From positions 1-22,303 of the forward strand of contig JBGANK010000050.1 of the NCBI GenBank assembly GCA_044222395.1: a DNA stretch of 22,303 nt. Direction: 5' to 3'. The notes under the pieces are model-generated. The model did no database searches. It was given only the letters and a program-made list of their open reading frames with translations, and was not told the origin of the DNA. The stretch is from JAEUMD01 sp044222395 (GTDB lineage Bacteria > Pseudomonadota > Alphaproteobacteria > Rhizobiales > Hyphomicrobiaceae). Shown piece after piece: positions 6,547 through 14,153 of this stretch. Made by a program: the position numbers and the translations under genes. Within the stretch, counting starts at the first letter, position 1. Every line of letters begins with the position of its first letter.

Positions 6547-8880
6547 TTACTCGAACACGCGCTCGACCGTGTTCACCACGGCCTTCGAGCGCAGACCCTT
6601 GATGATCTGGTTCAAGTGGGCGAGATCCCAGACCTCCAGATCGATCTTGAGCTCGGTGAAGTCGGCGCCGCGCCGCATCATCTTCACGTTGTCGATGTTG
6701 CCGTCAGCCTCGCCGATCACGTGCGCGATCTCGGCCAGCGATCCCGGCTCGTTCAGTGCCGTCAGCTTGATGTGCGCTGGAAAGCGTACCGGCTGCTCGG
6801 GATCGAGATCCCACGTCACGTCGATCCAGCTCTCCTGCTCATGTTCTTGCAGCCGGGGCGAGTGGATCTGGAAAATATGGATGCCGCCGGTCGGCGTCGA
6901 AACACCAACAATGCGGTCGCCGGGCACCGCGCCACCCTCCTCGAACACGACAGGTGTCTCAGCCCCCATGCCGCGCAATGGCAATCCATGCGAACGGTTC
7001 GCCTGCTCGCCCGCCGATACGTTTCCGAGCTTGAATTTCAATCCCATCACCTTGGACAGGTTGAACCAGCCCTCCTGGTTGCGCACCGTATCGTACCGGT
7101 TGCGCGGCCGTCGCACCGTTTGCGCAGGCTGCGGGATATTCGCATCCGGAGCGACCGCCTTGATCACCACCGAGGCCGCGATCTCGTTGCGCGCCACGGC
7201 GACGTAGAGATCATCGAGCGATTTCTGGTTGAGCCGCGACAGCACCCTGCGCAGCTTGTCCTCGACGAACTCGACACCTGCGGCCTCGAACTTGACCGCC
7301 AGCAGCCGCCGACCGAGCTCCGAGTACTGCTGGCGGATGGCCTCGCGCGCCACCTTGCGAATGGCGCTGCGCGCACGTCCCGTCACCACGAACTTTTCCC
7401 ACGCCGGCGGCGGCCGGTGCGTCTTCGATGTCAGGATCTGTACCTCGTCGCCATTCCTGAGCCGCATGTCGATGGGTGAGCGGCGGCCGTTGACATAGGA
7501 ACTGATCGCCGTGTTGCCGATGTCGGTATGCACCGCATAGGCGAAGTCGAGCGCCGTGGCCCCCAGCGGCAGCGCGATAAGCCTGCCATTGGGCGTGAAG
7601 CAGAACACCTGGTCGTGGAACAGCTCGAGCTTGGTGTGCTCGAGAAACTCCTCCGAGTTCGATCCCTCCAATAGCGTGCCCACCAGTTGCCTGAGGCGAA
7701 TGTAGGGATTGTATTCGACGTAGTGATCCGCACCCGCGGCAGCCGCCTTGCTTTGCTCCGCCGCGACCGGGCCGGACTCAGCCGCACCGTTGCCGTTCAT
7801 CGCCGCACTCTCGCGCAAAGCCGTGCCGCCAGACGACTCAAGCAGGACGCCGCTCTTGTAGAGTGCGTGGGCAGCGACACCGTACTCGGCCACCTCGTGC
7901 ATCTTCCGCGTGCGAATCTGCAACTCGACGCGCTGCGCCTTGGGGCCGATCAGGGTCGTATGCAAGGAACGGTAGTTGTTGCGCTTGGGAACCGATATGT
8001 AGTCCTTGAACCGGCCAGGCACCATTTGCCATGTGCGATGCACAACGCCGAGCACCCGGTAGCATTCGTCGACCTCCTCGACGATGACGCGAAAGCCGTA
8101 GATGTCGGACAGCTGCTCCAGCGAGATCTGCTTGTTCTCCATCTTGCGCCAGATCGCATAGGCACGTTTCTCGCGCCCGGTGACATTGGCCTTCAGACCG
8201 ACCTCGCTGAGCTTGGCGCTGATCGCCTTGCGAATGTCTTCCACGAGGTTGACGTTCTTCGCGCGCAACTCCGAGAGCTTGTCCGTGACGGTTTTGTGCG
8301 CGTCCCCGTGCAGCCAGCGAAAGGCGTGATCCTCGAGCTCGTCGCGCATCGCCTGGATGCCCATCAGCCCCGCCAGCGGTGCATAGATATCGAGCGTTTC
8401 CTGCGAGGTTCGCCGGCGGCTCTCCGGCTTCTTGTGTTCCAGCGTGCGCATGTTGTGCAGGCGATCAGCCAGCTTCACCAGCAACACGCGGATGTCGGTA
8501 GAAACCGCGACCAGGAGCTTGCGGAAATTCTCGGCCTGTTGCGCTTCCTTGGTGACGAGATCGAGCTTCTTGATCTTGGTAAGGCCATCGACCAGCGTGC
8601 CGATCTCGCCGCCGAACAACTGGTCGATCTCGGCGCGCGTCGTATCGGTGTCTTCGATAACGTCGTGCAGAAGTGCCGCGGCGATCGTCGCATCATCGAG
8701 CTTGAACTCGGTGAGGATCGCGGCAACCTCGAGAGGATGCGAGAAGAACGGAGCACCATCCGCGCGCTTCTGCGAGCCGTGCGCCCGCATGGCGTAGACA
8801 TAGGCGCGATTGAGCAAGGCCTCGTCCGCCTTGGGATCGTAGCTGAGAACCCGTTCAACGAGCTCGTATTGTCGCATCAT
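6547..8880 (-). CDS. rsh: Bifunctional (p)ppGpp synthetase/hydrolase Rsh
   Basis: Rsh makes and degrades the alarmone (p)ppGpp and sets the stringent response. The 777 residues show an HD hydrolase domain (His48 in FFSHP, HDVIEDTD at 72-79, KLADRLHNMRTL near 136-147). The synthetase domain follows (about 240-345) with DIYGFRVIV, GRFKDYISVPK, NNYRSLHT and ELQIRT. RFKD (290-293) is the RxKD form found in bifunctional enzymes rather than the ExDD of RelA. A TGS domain (about 418-480) and a C-terminal ACT domain (about 705-777) complete the family plan. Between synthetase and TGS (about 349-386) lies a low-complexity Ala/Gly/Ser/Glu linker. The intact HD motif predicts active hydrolysis. rpoZ is immediately upstream, as in E. 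coli (rpoZ-spoT). Confidence 0.96.
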   Translation of the reverse strand: MMRQYELVERVLSYDPKADEALLNRAYVYAMRAHGSQKRADGAPFFSHPLEVAAILTEFKLDDATIAAALLHDVIEDTDTTRAEIDQLFGGEIGTLVDGLTKIKKLDLVTKEAQQAENFRKLLVAVSTDIRVLLVKLADRLHNMRTLEHKKPESRRRTSQETLDIYAPLAGLMGIQAMRDELEDHAFRWLHGDAHKTVTDKLSELRAKNVNLVEDIRKAISAKLSEVGLKANVTGREKRAYAIWRKMENKQISLEQLSDIYGFRVIVEEVDECYRVLGVVHRTWQMVPGRFKDYISVPKRNNYRSLHTTLIGPKAQRVELQIRTRKMHEVAEYGVAAHALYKSGVLLESSGGTALRESAAMNGNGAAESGPVAAEQSKAAAAGADHYVEYNPYIRLRQLVGTLLEGSNSEEFLEHTKLELFHDQVFCFTPNGRLIALPLGATALDFAYAVHTDIGNTAISSYVNGRRSPIDMRLRNGDEVQILTSKTHRPPPAWEKFVVTGRARSAIRKVAREAIRQQYSELGRRLLAVKFEAAGVEFVEDKLRRVLSRLNQKSLDDLYVAVARNEIAASVVIKAVAPDANIPQPAQTVRRPRNRYDTVRNQEGWFNLSKVMGLKFKLGNVSAGEQANRSHGLPLRGMGAETPVVFEEGGAVPGDRIVGVSTPTGGIHIFQIHSPRLQEHEQESWIDVTWDLDPEQPVRFPAHIKLTALNEPGSLAEIAHVIGEADGNIDNVKMMRRGADFTELKIDLEVWDLAHLNQIIKGLRSKAVVNTVERVFE

Positions 8881-9020
8881 GGCCGGCCGGACTCCTCAGC
8901 ACCGGTAGCGGCCGCAACCTCTGGCACCCCGACAGGGACTTCACCGGCAGGCGCCGCCTCGTCGACACCACTGCGAAACGGATCCTGCAAGGGCCATCGC
9001 CGCTCAGCCCCCTAGCCGCC

Positions 9021-9449
9021 TCACCGGCCGCGATCGCGTGGACCCGAACCGCCGCCCGCAGCCGAAGGCTCCGAAGGCGTCAGCGCTTCCAGTCCGCGCA
9101 AGAGCTGTTCCTCGGTCATGACGTCGACGACCGAGTCGGTCGACTGGTCGTCGCGTCCCAGCACCGGCGCGCGACGATCCTGCGGCAGCAGCGGTGCCGC
9201 CACGGCCTCCGGCTCATCCACCTCGACGTTCTTCTGGATCGAGTGGATCAGGCTCTCGCGCATGTCCTCCGGCGGCACCGTGCGCTCTGCGATCTCGCGC
9301 AGCGCAATCACCGGGTTCTTGTCGTTGTCCGGCTCAACCGTGATGGCGCCGCCACCTGCGATTGTACGGGCACGATGAGCGGCGAGCAGCACGAGCTCGA
9401 ATCGATTGGGAACCTTGTCGACACAGTCTTCTACGGTGACGCGAGCCAT
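9021..9449 (-). CDS. rpoZ: DNA-directed RNA polymerase omega subunit
   Basis: Omega helps fold and assemble the beta' subunit of RNA polymerase and, in E. coli, forms part of a ppGpp site. The 142-residue product begins MARVTVEDCVDKVPNRFELVLLAAHRAR, the standard omega opening, followed by NDKNPVIALREIAE. The rest is a long acidic tail ending MTEEQLLRGLEALTPSEPS, as in alphaproteobacteria, with an extra Gly/Arg-rich tip. AAAGGA lies 8 nt before the ATG. The 140-nt gap to rsh suggests co-transcription of omega with the alarmone enzyme. Confidence 0.95.
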   Translation of the reverse strand: MARVTVEDCVDKVPNRFELVLLAAHRARTIAGGGAITVEPDNDKNPVIALREIAERTVPPEDMRESLIHSIQKNVEVDEPEAVAAPLLPQDRRAPVLGRDDQSTDSVVDVMTEEQLLRGLEALTPSEPSAAGGGSGPRDRGR

Positions 9450-9807
9450 AAGCGGCGTCCTTTCGCGTGGTTAAGAGTTGTCAGAGCATGTCAGCTTGAA
9501 GACACGACAAACTTGGGCGCGGAATCCCCGCCCCCTTGCTCCAGAGCGATTGTTTCAACATATCTCGCACGAAGACCGGCACAATTCAAGCTGGCCGCAC
9601 GACATCCGCAAACAGGAATTCAGCATTCGGATCGCCACGCCTCACCACAAGCATCTGGATCACCGGACGATCGCAGCCCCCGACTTGGCAAAAGTGTGGC
9701 ATCCCATACGCGCGCAATTGCGGGCTCACCAAGCCCGTCTACGCTGTTCTGGTCACCGCCGCTGAAAGATTTATAGCGTTTCCTTGAAATTCAGTTTTGC
9801 AGCGGCC

Positions 9808-9828
9808 CCAATTGAATGACGCAATTGG
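9808..9828. promoter_or_regulatory. Perfect 7-bp inverted repeat (possible operator)
   Basis: CCAATTG, 7-nt spacer, CAATTGG. The symmetry and AT-rich setting between divergent genes would suit a dimeric regulator. No known operator consensus is recognised, and a chance occurrence is possible. Confidence 0.3.
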
Positions 9829-9918
9829 CATCCCCATTATACAGGCTAACCTTGCGTGTGTGCTGAGTTTTTTTACATCGTTCTCCAAAACCTCCTCGCG
9901 CCACCAATGAGGTATGTG

Positions 9919-9936
9919 GTATGCCTCGGGGCATAC
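9919..9936 (+). promoter_or_regulatory. Hairpin in the leader of the NYN gene
   Basis: GTATGCC, loop TCGG, GGCATAC form a perfect 7-bp stem about 50 nt before the NYN start codon. It could be an RNA hairpin in the 5' leader or a DNA operator. No U-run follows, so it is not a simple terminator. Confidence 0.35.
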
Positions 9937-9987
9937 AAGGGCTAGTCGAAACAAATCCGCAAGCAGTTTATTGCCAAGGAAAATAAC

Positions 9988-10635
9988 ATGCACTTCTACC
10001 CCCATGAGCGCATCGCACTGTTCATTGACGGAGCGAACCTTTACGCCACCTCCAAGGCACTCGGATTTGACATCGACTACAAGCGGCTGCTGGCCTACTT
10101 CCGCCAGCGTGCACACCTTGTCCGCGCGCTCTACTACACGGCCCTCGCCGAGGATCAGGAATATTCTTCGATCCGCCCATTGATCGACTGGCTCGACTAC
10201 AACGGCTACACCATGGTCACCAAGCCGACCAAGGAGTTCACCGACTCCACCGGTCGCCGCAAGGTCAAGGGCAATATGGACATCGAGCTTGCCGTCGACG
10301 CCATGCGCCTCGCCGACAACCTCGACCACATCATCCTGTTTTCCGGCGACGGCGATTTCCGCGGTCTGGTTGCGGCCCTCCAGCAGAAGGGCAAGCGCGT
10401 CAGCGTGATGTCCACGCTGCAGACGCAGCCGCCCATGATTGCCGACGAGCTGCGCCGGCAGGCCGACCAGTTCATCGATCTGGCTGACCTGGAGTCTGTC
10501 ATCAGCCGTGACCCCAACCAGCGCGCGCCGCGCGAGCAGCGTAGTTTTTCACCTCGCAGCAGCACTGCCGGATACCGCGGCAGCGCCGAGCCCGTACCGT
10601 TCGAGGACAACGACGATCTGCCCGAGGGAGTTTGA
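9988..10635 (+). CDS. NYN domain (LabA/PIN-like) protein, putative RNase
   Basis: The gene encodes 215 residues. The NYN fold (PIN-like) is recognised from RIALFIDGANLYATSKALGF (Asp14), KGNMDIELAVDAM (Asp98, Asp104) and HIILFSGDGDFRGLVAALQQKGKRV (Asp121, Asp123). Together these form the acidic metal-binding centre of this nuclease-like superfamily. LabA-type members are widespread in alphaproteobacteria and are presumed to cut RNA, though substrates are mostly unknown. The last 45 residues are Arg/Ser/Pro-rich and probably disordered. AAGGA lies about 8 nt before the ATG, which supports the start. It is divergent from rpoZ and upstream of the UDG gene, the arrangement I know from related genomes. 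Confidence 0.9.
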   Translation: MHFYPHERIALFIDGANLYATSKALGFDIDYKRLLAYFRQRAHLVRALYYTALAEDQEYSSIRPLIDWLDYNGYTMVTKPTKEFTDSTGRRKVKGNMDIELAVDAMRLADNLDHIILFSGDGDFRGLVAALQQKGKRVSVMSTLQTQPPMIADELRRQADQFIDLADLESVISRDPNQRAPREQRSFSPRSSTAGYRGSAEPVPFEDNDDLPEGV

Positions 10636-10779
10636 TACCCCTCACAGCGTATCCTTCCTGCATATGGTATTTGCGTGCGCCATAGATCAGGCGCCGGTGG
10701 GCCGGCTATTGCCAAATATGAATCGAGCAGCCCATGGCCCGTGTTCGACAACGGCGTGGTAGACGCCGACCTGAATATA

Positions 10780-10793
10780 GTATTCCGGAATAC
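10780..10793. promoter_or_regulatory. 14-bp perfect palindrome upstream of the UDG gene
   Basis: GTATTCCGGAATAC is fully self-complementary and lies in an AT-rich pocket between the NYN and UDG genes. Two GAATTC hexamers follow at 10799 and 10814. The shape suits a dimeric repressor. No match to a named operator (for example LexA of alphaproteobacteria, GTTC-N7-GTTC) was seen. Confidence 0.35.
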
Positions 10794-10912
10794 CGATAGA
10801 ATTCACCTACAGAGAATTCGCGTAAAGGGTGCTCTCCAACAAGGTTTCGCGCATGCCGAGCGGGCGACGTCGATCCCGGCCAGCGGCCAGGCATAGGTCC
10901 TTGCCGTCACCG

Positions 10913-11554
10913 ATGCCCGCCGAACCAGAGTCATCTTGTGCGTTTTGTCCCCGCCTGACCGCTTTCAGGCAAACCAATCGCGCGGCCGCGCCGGATTGGT
11001 ACAACGCCCCCGTACCATCGTTTGGAGATGCGCAGGGGCGACTGTTGATCGTCGGGCTGGCACCCGGCCTGAAGGGCGCCAACCGCACCGGCCGCCCCTT
11101 CACCGGCGACTACGCGGGCGACCTGCTCTACGCGACGCTTCTGGAATTTGGCTTCGCGGAAGGCACCTACGACGCAAGGGCAGATGACGGCCTCCGGCTC
11201 ATCGACTGCATGATCACCAACGCCGTTCGCTGCGTCCCCCCCGAAAACAAGCCGACACCGGCCGAGGTCGCAGCATGCCGCCCGTTCCTCACCAGCCGCA
11301 TCGGCTCATGCAAGCGTCGCCAAATCATCCTCGCGCTTGGCCGCATCGCCCATGACCAGACCCTTGCCGCTCTCGACCGCAGCAAGTCGAAACACACCTT
11401 CCGCCACGGGGCGCTGCATGATCTCGGCGACGGACTGACCCTGGCCGACAGCTTTCACTGCTCGCGCTACAACACCAACACCGGCCGCCTGACGCCTGAC
11501 ATGTTTCGCGCCGTATTCGCGGCGGTCCGCGCGCGCCTGGACGGAACGCGCTGA
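10913..11554 (+). CDS. Uracil-DNA glycosylase, family 5 (UDGb type)
   Basis: The enzyme should remove uracil and other deaminated bases from DNA, starting base-excision repair. With the ATG at 10913 the product is 213 residues. Iron-sulfur ligands are C9 and C12 (CAFC), C107 (NAVRCVPP) and C122 (AACRPF). Motif 1 is GLAPGLKGANRTGRPFTGD (48-66); its GLAPxxxGANRTGRxFTGD form, lacking a polar catalytic Asp/Asn, marks UDGb. The other end is HCSRYNTNTGRLT (182-194). In-frame GTG 10829 and ATG 10853 could lengthen it, but the added residues are Arg/Ser-rich, precede the first Fe-S cysteine pair and look unlike the family. No start has a strong Shine-Dalgarno. It follows the NYN gene on the same strand. 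Confidence 0.88.
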   Translation: MPAEPESSCAFCPRLTAFRQTNRAAAPDWYNAPVPSFGDAQGRLLIVGLAPGLKGANRTGRPFTGDYAGDLLYATLLEFGFAEGTYDARADDGLRLIDCMITNAVRCVPPENKPTPAEVAACRPFLTSRIGSCKRRQIILALGRIAHDQTLAALDRSKSKHTFRHGALHDLGDGLTLADSFHCSRYNTNTGRLTPDMFRAVFAAVRARLDGTR

Positions 11555-11674
11555 TCTGCAGCAGACAACGTTCGAACCCTCGCACATCATCACGCGACCA
11601 CAACCACGCCATCGGCGCGCCCTGATCCAGCCCTCCACTCGCGCAATCGGCAGCTACCGACGCGAGGATCAACG

Positions 11675-12433
11675 ATGCGCGCCCAACCCTTCTTCCGCAA
11701 CCTGTGGCGTTTCAATGCGCTGATCATTGCCGCGGTCGCCCTGATGGCACTGGCCTACGGCGTCCTGATCGGCTTGTTTCTCGTTCGTGACTTCGTGCGC
11801 CCGCGCCACGTCGCAAGCATCGCCCCGGCCGGCACCACCGAGCACCACGAAAAGGCCGCCTCACAGCGGGAAGCGCCCAACCTGAGCGTGCAGAATTTCC
11901 ATCCGATCAACGGACACGATGTGATGTGGGCACCACTGTACTCGCGCGACACGTTGCCGGCGACCTATTACAGCAAGGAGGCTACCAACACGCGCGACTA
12001 CCTCTTTTACGAGATGGCCAGTGGCCAGTTCCGCCGCCTCATCGATCGCGACTACGCACTGGCGTCAAGCATCACATTCCTCACCAAGTCTACCAACCCC
12101 AGCAAGCTGAACGCGATCCCCGGCCTTTCCTCGCAGACCACGCTCGCCCTCCTCGTCACCTATATCGACAAGGACACCAACGGCGACGGTCGCATATCCA
12201 CTCAAGACCGAAAGACCGTCGCCATGGCGGGGCCGACCGGCCTCGGACTACGGATCATCGCCAGCGACGTCACCGAGTTCCTGGGCTCGAACATCGACGC
12301 GGATGGCAACGCGGTGGTGATACTTTCCAAGTCCCCCGGCACAGTCCGCGCACTCAAGGTCGCCCTGCCCGATCTGACTGTGATTCGCGAGGACAATTTC
12401 GCCCCGAGTGCCTCCGACAAGACCGGCAATTAA
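11675..12433 (+). CDS. Membrane-anchored protein with EF-hand-like loop, unknown function
   Basis: The gene encodes 252 residues. One membrane segment near the N-terminus (about 15-37, LIIAAVALMALAYGVLIGLFLV) follows a basic RNLWRF head, so the rest probably faces the periplasm. The soluble part contains YLFYEMASGQFRRLI and VTYIDKDTNGDGRISTQDRKTVAMAGPTG. The segment DTNGDGRISTQD (167-178) is a complete 12-residue EF-hand loop with D1, N3, D5, G6, I8 and D12, which predicts calcium binding. NIDADGNAVVILSKSPGTVRALKV follows and hints at a beta-rich, possibly propeller-like, domain. I do not recognise a named family. GAGGA lies 6 nt before the ATG. A 120-nt gap separates it from the UDG gene. 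Confidence 0.82.
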   Translation: MRAQPFFRNLWRFNALIIAAVALMALAYGVLIGLFLVRDFVRPRHVASIAPAGTTEHHEKAASQREAPNLSVQNFHPINGHDVMWAPLYSRDTLPATYYSKEATNTRDYLFYEMASGQFRRLIDRDYALASSITFLTKSTNPSKLNAIPGLSSQTTLALLVTYIDKDTNGDGRISTQDRKTVAMAGPTGLGLRIIASDVTEFLGSNIDADGNAVVILSKSPGTVRALKVALPDLTVIREDNFAPSASDKTGN

Positions 12434-12787
12434 CTCTAATGCACGCCCGCCGATCGGCTATTGCGAAAGCTAGAGTATCCGATCAGACACGATCACCTAC
12501 GTCGATCGACCGATCGGATGGACCTGCTCTAGACTCTGATTCTCGAGCATCTTTATCGGGCCGGTAAGCAGCGCAGCGAACCCGTCCGGTCGGATGTTGC
12601 TCCGGGCATCGCACCTTTGGTCTTGAGCAGTGGGCCCGTCGGCCCTAGGGCTGTTGCTGGACAGCCTGTCGCGCACCGAATTAATTGCAGAAAGGCGCGC
12701 TTCGTTGTCAGATGGGCCGCCAGACACGACTCGGCGGCCGCCGCCTGTCCCACCCCACCGTTCCGATGCCCCGACGAGGCCAAGAAG
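12434..12787. other. Intergenic spacer before the DUF3775 gene
   Basis: 354 nt. It contains the palindromic repeat at 12470-12532 and no supported gene. The DUF3775 frame is open back to 12617, but that extension lacks domain character. Confidence 0.5.
12470..12532. repeat. Palindromic intergenic repeat with CTAG ends (copy D)
   Basis: 63 bp from CTAGAG to CTCTAG, with inner arms CCGATC and GATCGG. The closing GACCTGCTCTAG nearly matches the end of the repeat at 3864-3991 (AACCTGCTCTAG), so it is probably a shorter relative. It is non-coding. Confidence 0.6.
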
Positions 12788-13177
12788 ATGCCGATGGAAA
12801 TCGCTCCCGAGAAAGTCGCCCACGTCATCATCCGCGCGCGCGAATACGACGCCAAGGTCGATGCATGGAACACCGACAACGAGGACGACAGCGGCGCAGA
12901 GGAATCGGGCGCCGACAAGGGACTGCACGATGAGATCGCCGGTTTCATCGATGCCTTGAACGACGACGAACAGGCACAGCTGGTGGCGCTGTGCTGGATC
13001 GGCCGCGGCACGTTCGATCCGGAGGATTTCGACGAGGCGCTGGAGACCGCGCAGAACGAGCGCGTCAATTCCGTCGCCGAGTACCTGCTCGGCCAGCCGC
13101 TGCTCGCCGACTACCTCGAAGAAGGCCTCGACAGGATGGGCGTCTCCATCGAGGATGCCGAGGGCGACGTGCTCTAA
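12788..13177 (+). CDS. DUF3775 domain protein
   Basis: The gene encodes 129 residues from the ATG at 12788, preceded by GAGG with 8-nt spacing. It begins MPMEIAPEKVAHVIIRAREYDAKV, has an acidic stretch TDNEDDSGAEESGADKG, then IDALNDDEQAQLVALCWIGRGTFDPEDFDEAL and AEYLLGQPLLADYLEEGLDRMGVS. This pattern (PEKV..II.KAREFDAK, LN.DEQ..LVAL.W.GRG, YLLG.P.L.D.LEEGL) is what I know as DUF3775, a small soluble alphaproteobacterial family of unknown function. The protein is strongly acidic. The in-frame extension to 12617 is rejected because it is basic, lacks family features and would need a non-ATG start. Confidence 0.85.
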   Translation: MPMEIAPEKVAHVIIRAREYDAKVDAWNTDNEDDSGAEESGADKGLHDEIAGFIDALNDDEQAQLVALCWIGRGTFDPEDFDEALETAQNERVNSVAEYLLGQPLLADYLEEGLDRMGVSIEDAEGDVL

Positions 13178-13613
13178 AGACCGATCGCCGGTGACCTTGC
13201 CCCTGGAAAATCCAGCGCAGACTCGTTTCAGCCTCCTAATCAAAACTTTGAAGCAGGCCATACTACGAGCGGCCTCGGCGATTGAACTCCGATCGAAGCT
13301 GCTCGTGTCGTCCGACGCGTTCTCAGAATTTCCCGAGCGGCTTGGGCGGCCATCGCACAGCGCCGCCCATAACCAGCACCAGGGGCCGACTACTCGGCGG
13401 TGATTCCATGGAGCGCGGCGCTCGCTGGAACACCGTACGCCTGTATTCAACCAGGACCACGCCACCTCCCACTCGCACCTGCTCGGCTGACAGAAATTGT
13501 ATCCAACCGGCAACATTCCACGCCGCTTGTGTATTCCACCCTATTAAGCTGCCCGATTGCATCTTGCTCTGTCGAAAAATGCGTGAAACCTCGTATCTGA
13601 CGGAGAGATCGCG
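13178..13613. other. Intergenic region before the CPLC protein
   Basis: 436 nt with no supported gene. The part from about 13430 to 13600 is more AT-rich than its surroundings and should contain the promoter of the downstream pair. No clear regulator site or known metal-responsive box was recognised. A stretch near 13200-13260 shares a few words (CCAGCG, GCAGGCCAT) with the repeat at 3864-3991 but is too diverged to call. Confidence 0.45.
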
Positions 13614-14000
13614 ATGCGCCAGCGTCGGTACGCGTATTTGTTGGCATTGCTAGGCGTGCTTCTGCACGCAAGTCTTGTTGCGCAACACAACGCCGTTTCG
13701 CTTTCACGCCTGCTGAACAACAACGCACCTGAGGTTGGACTGAGTTTAATTTGCCATGATGGCAATGCGACCGCGAGCCCAGCTCCGACGATCCCCGACC
13801 GTTCCCAGCATCAGCCCGACTGGAACTACTGTCCGCTGTGCGCCGGCCTTGCGCCTGCGTTTGCCATTCTGGGCACGGTCGCATTTGACTTTGTGCGGTC
13901 CGAAACGGCACCTGCCAGCGTCCCGATCTACACGAACGAGACCCGCGTCTGCACTGCGCAAGTGCGTCCGCCGACGCGCGGCCCACCTCTCGGCATCTAG
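13614..14000 (+). CDS. Secreted CPLC-motif protein resembling DUF2946
   Basis: The gene encodes 128 residues. An N-terminal hydrophobic stretch (YAYLLALLGVLLHASLVAQ) serves as signal or anchor. Then come LSLICHDG (Cys47, His48) and DWNYCPLCAGLAPAFAIL (Cys73, Cys76), a second hydrophobic stretch (79-93), and a tail ending RPPTRGPPLGI. The IC..G / CP.C / RGPP layout is that of DUF2946, a short family often found beside copper or other metal transport genes; function unproven. The CxxC with upstream Cys-His could bind a metal. GGAGA lies 7 nt before the ATG. The outer-membrane protein gene follows 153 nt later on the same strand. Confidence 0.72.
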   Translation: MRQRRYAYLLALLGVLLHASLVAQHNAVSLSRLLNNNAPEVGLSLICHDGNATASPAPTIPDRSQHQPDWNYCPLCAGLAPAFAILGTVAFDFVRSETAPASVPIYTNETRVCTAQVRPPTRGPPLGI

Positions 14001-14138
14001 TTCCCATTGAGTCGAATGCGCTGCTTCCCGTCATCGGGAGATCAAAGCACGCGTACCGCCCCGAAAAACAAGTGGCGTTGGTCTGCCTGCCATCCTGGTC
14101 GTTTGCCGACCTCGAGCGAGCTTGGCGCCGGACGTCGC

Positions 14139-14145
14139 AAGGAGG
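14139..14145 (+). promoter_or_regulatory. Strong ribosome binding site that fixes the outer-membrane protein start
   Basis: AAGGAGG ends 8 nt before the ATG at 14154. It rules out the longer in-frame extension back to 14007, which also lacks a signal peptide. Confidence 0.8.
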
Positions 14146-14153
14146 AAACCACC

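Larger units (their letters stand above)
9450..9987. other. Divergent intergenic region between rpoZ and the NYN gene
   Basis: 538 nt with no gene I can support. It must hold the rpoZ promoter (minus strand) and that of the NYN gene (plus strand). The right half is visibly more AT-rich than its surroundings and holds two perfect inverted repeats (9808-9828 and 9919-9936) and a run of seven T (9868-9874). Small open frames in several phases lack domain features. I searched for tRNA T-arms and a tmRNA tag sequence and found none. A small RNA cannot be excluded. Confidence 0.5.

Noticed and set aside
6506..6550. CCAGGCCTGG palindrome as a terminator for rsh
   Set aside because: The stem is short with no loop and no T-run on the minus strand.
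7687..9015. Plus-strand open frame of 442 codons opposite rsh
   Set aside because: It is the antisense shadow of the Rsh hydrolase and synthetase domains. It has no motifs of its own, and rsh is certain.
9480..9560. Possible further copy of the dispersed repeat (AGAGCATG, AGCTTGAAG words)
   Set aside because: Similarity is limited to the first 20 or so bases and does not continue, so it may be chance or a decayed fragment.
9450..9987. Possible two-piece tmRNA gene near smpB
   Set aside because: No tag-coding segment, T-arm or CCA-ending acceptor could be found on either strand.
11568..11590. GTTCGAACCC word suggesting a tRNA T-arm
   Set aside because: The flanking bases do not pair as a T-stem, and no anticodon arm or acceptor stem lies upstream.
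12617..12787. N-terminal extension of the DUF3775 gene
   Set aside because: Family similarity begins at the ATG 12788, which has its own GAGG. The extension is basic, has no family features and needs a non-ATG start.
14007..14153. N-terminal extension of the outer-membrane protein
   Set aside because: The AAGGAGG and signal peptide place the start at 14154.
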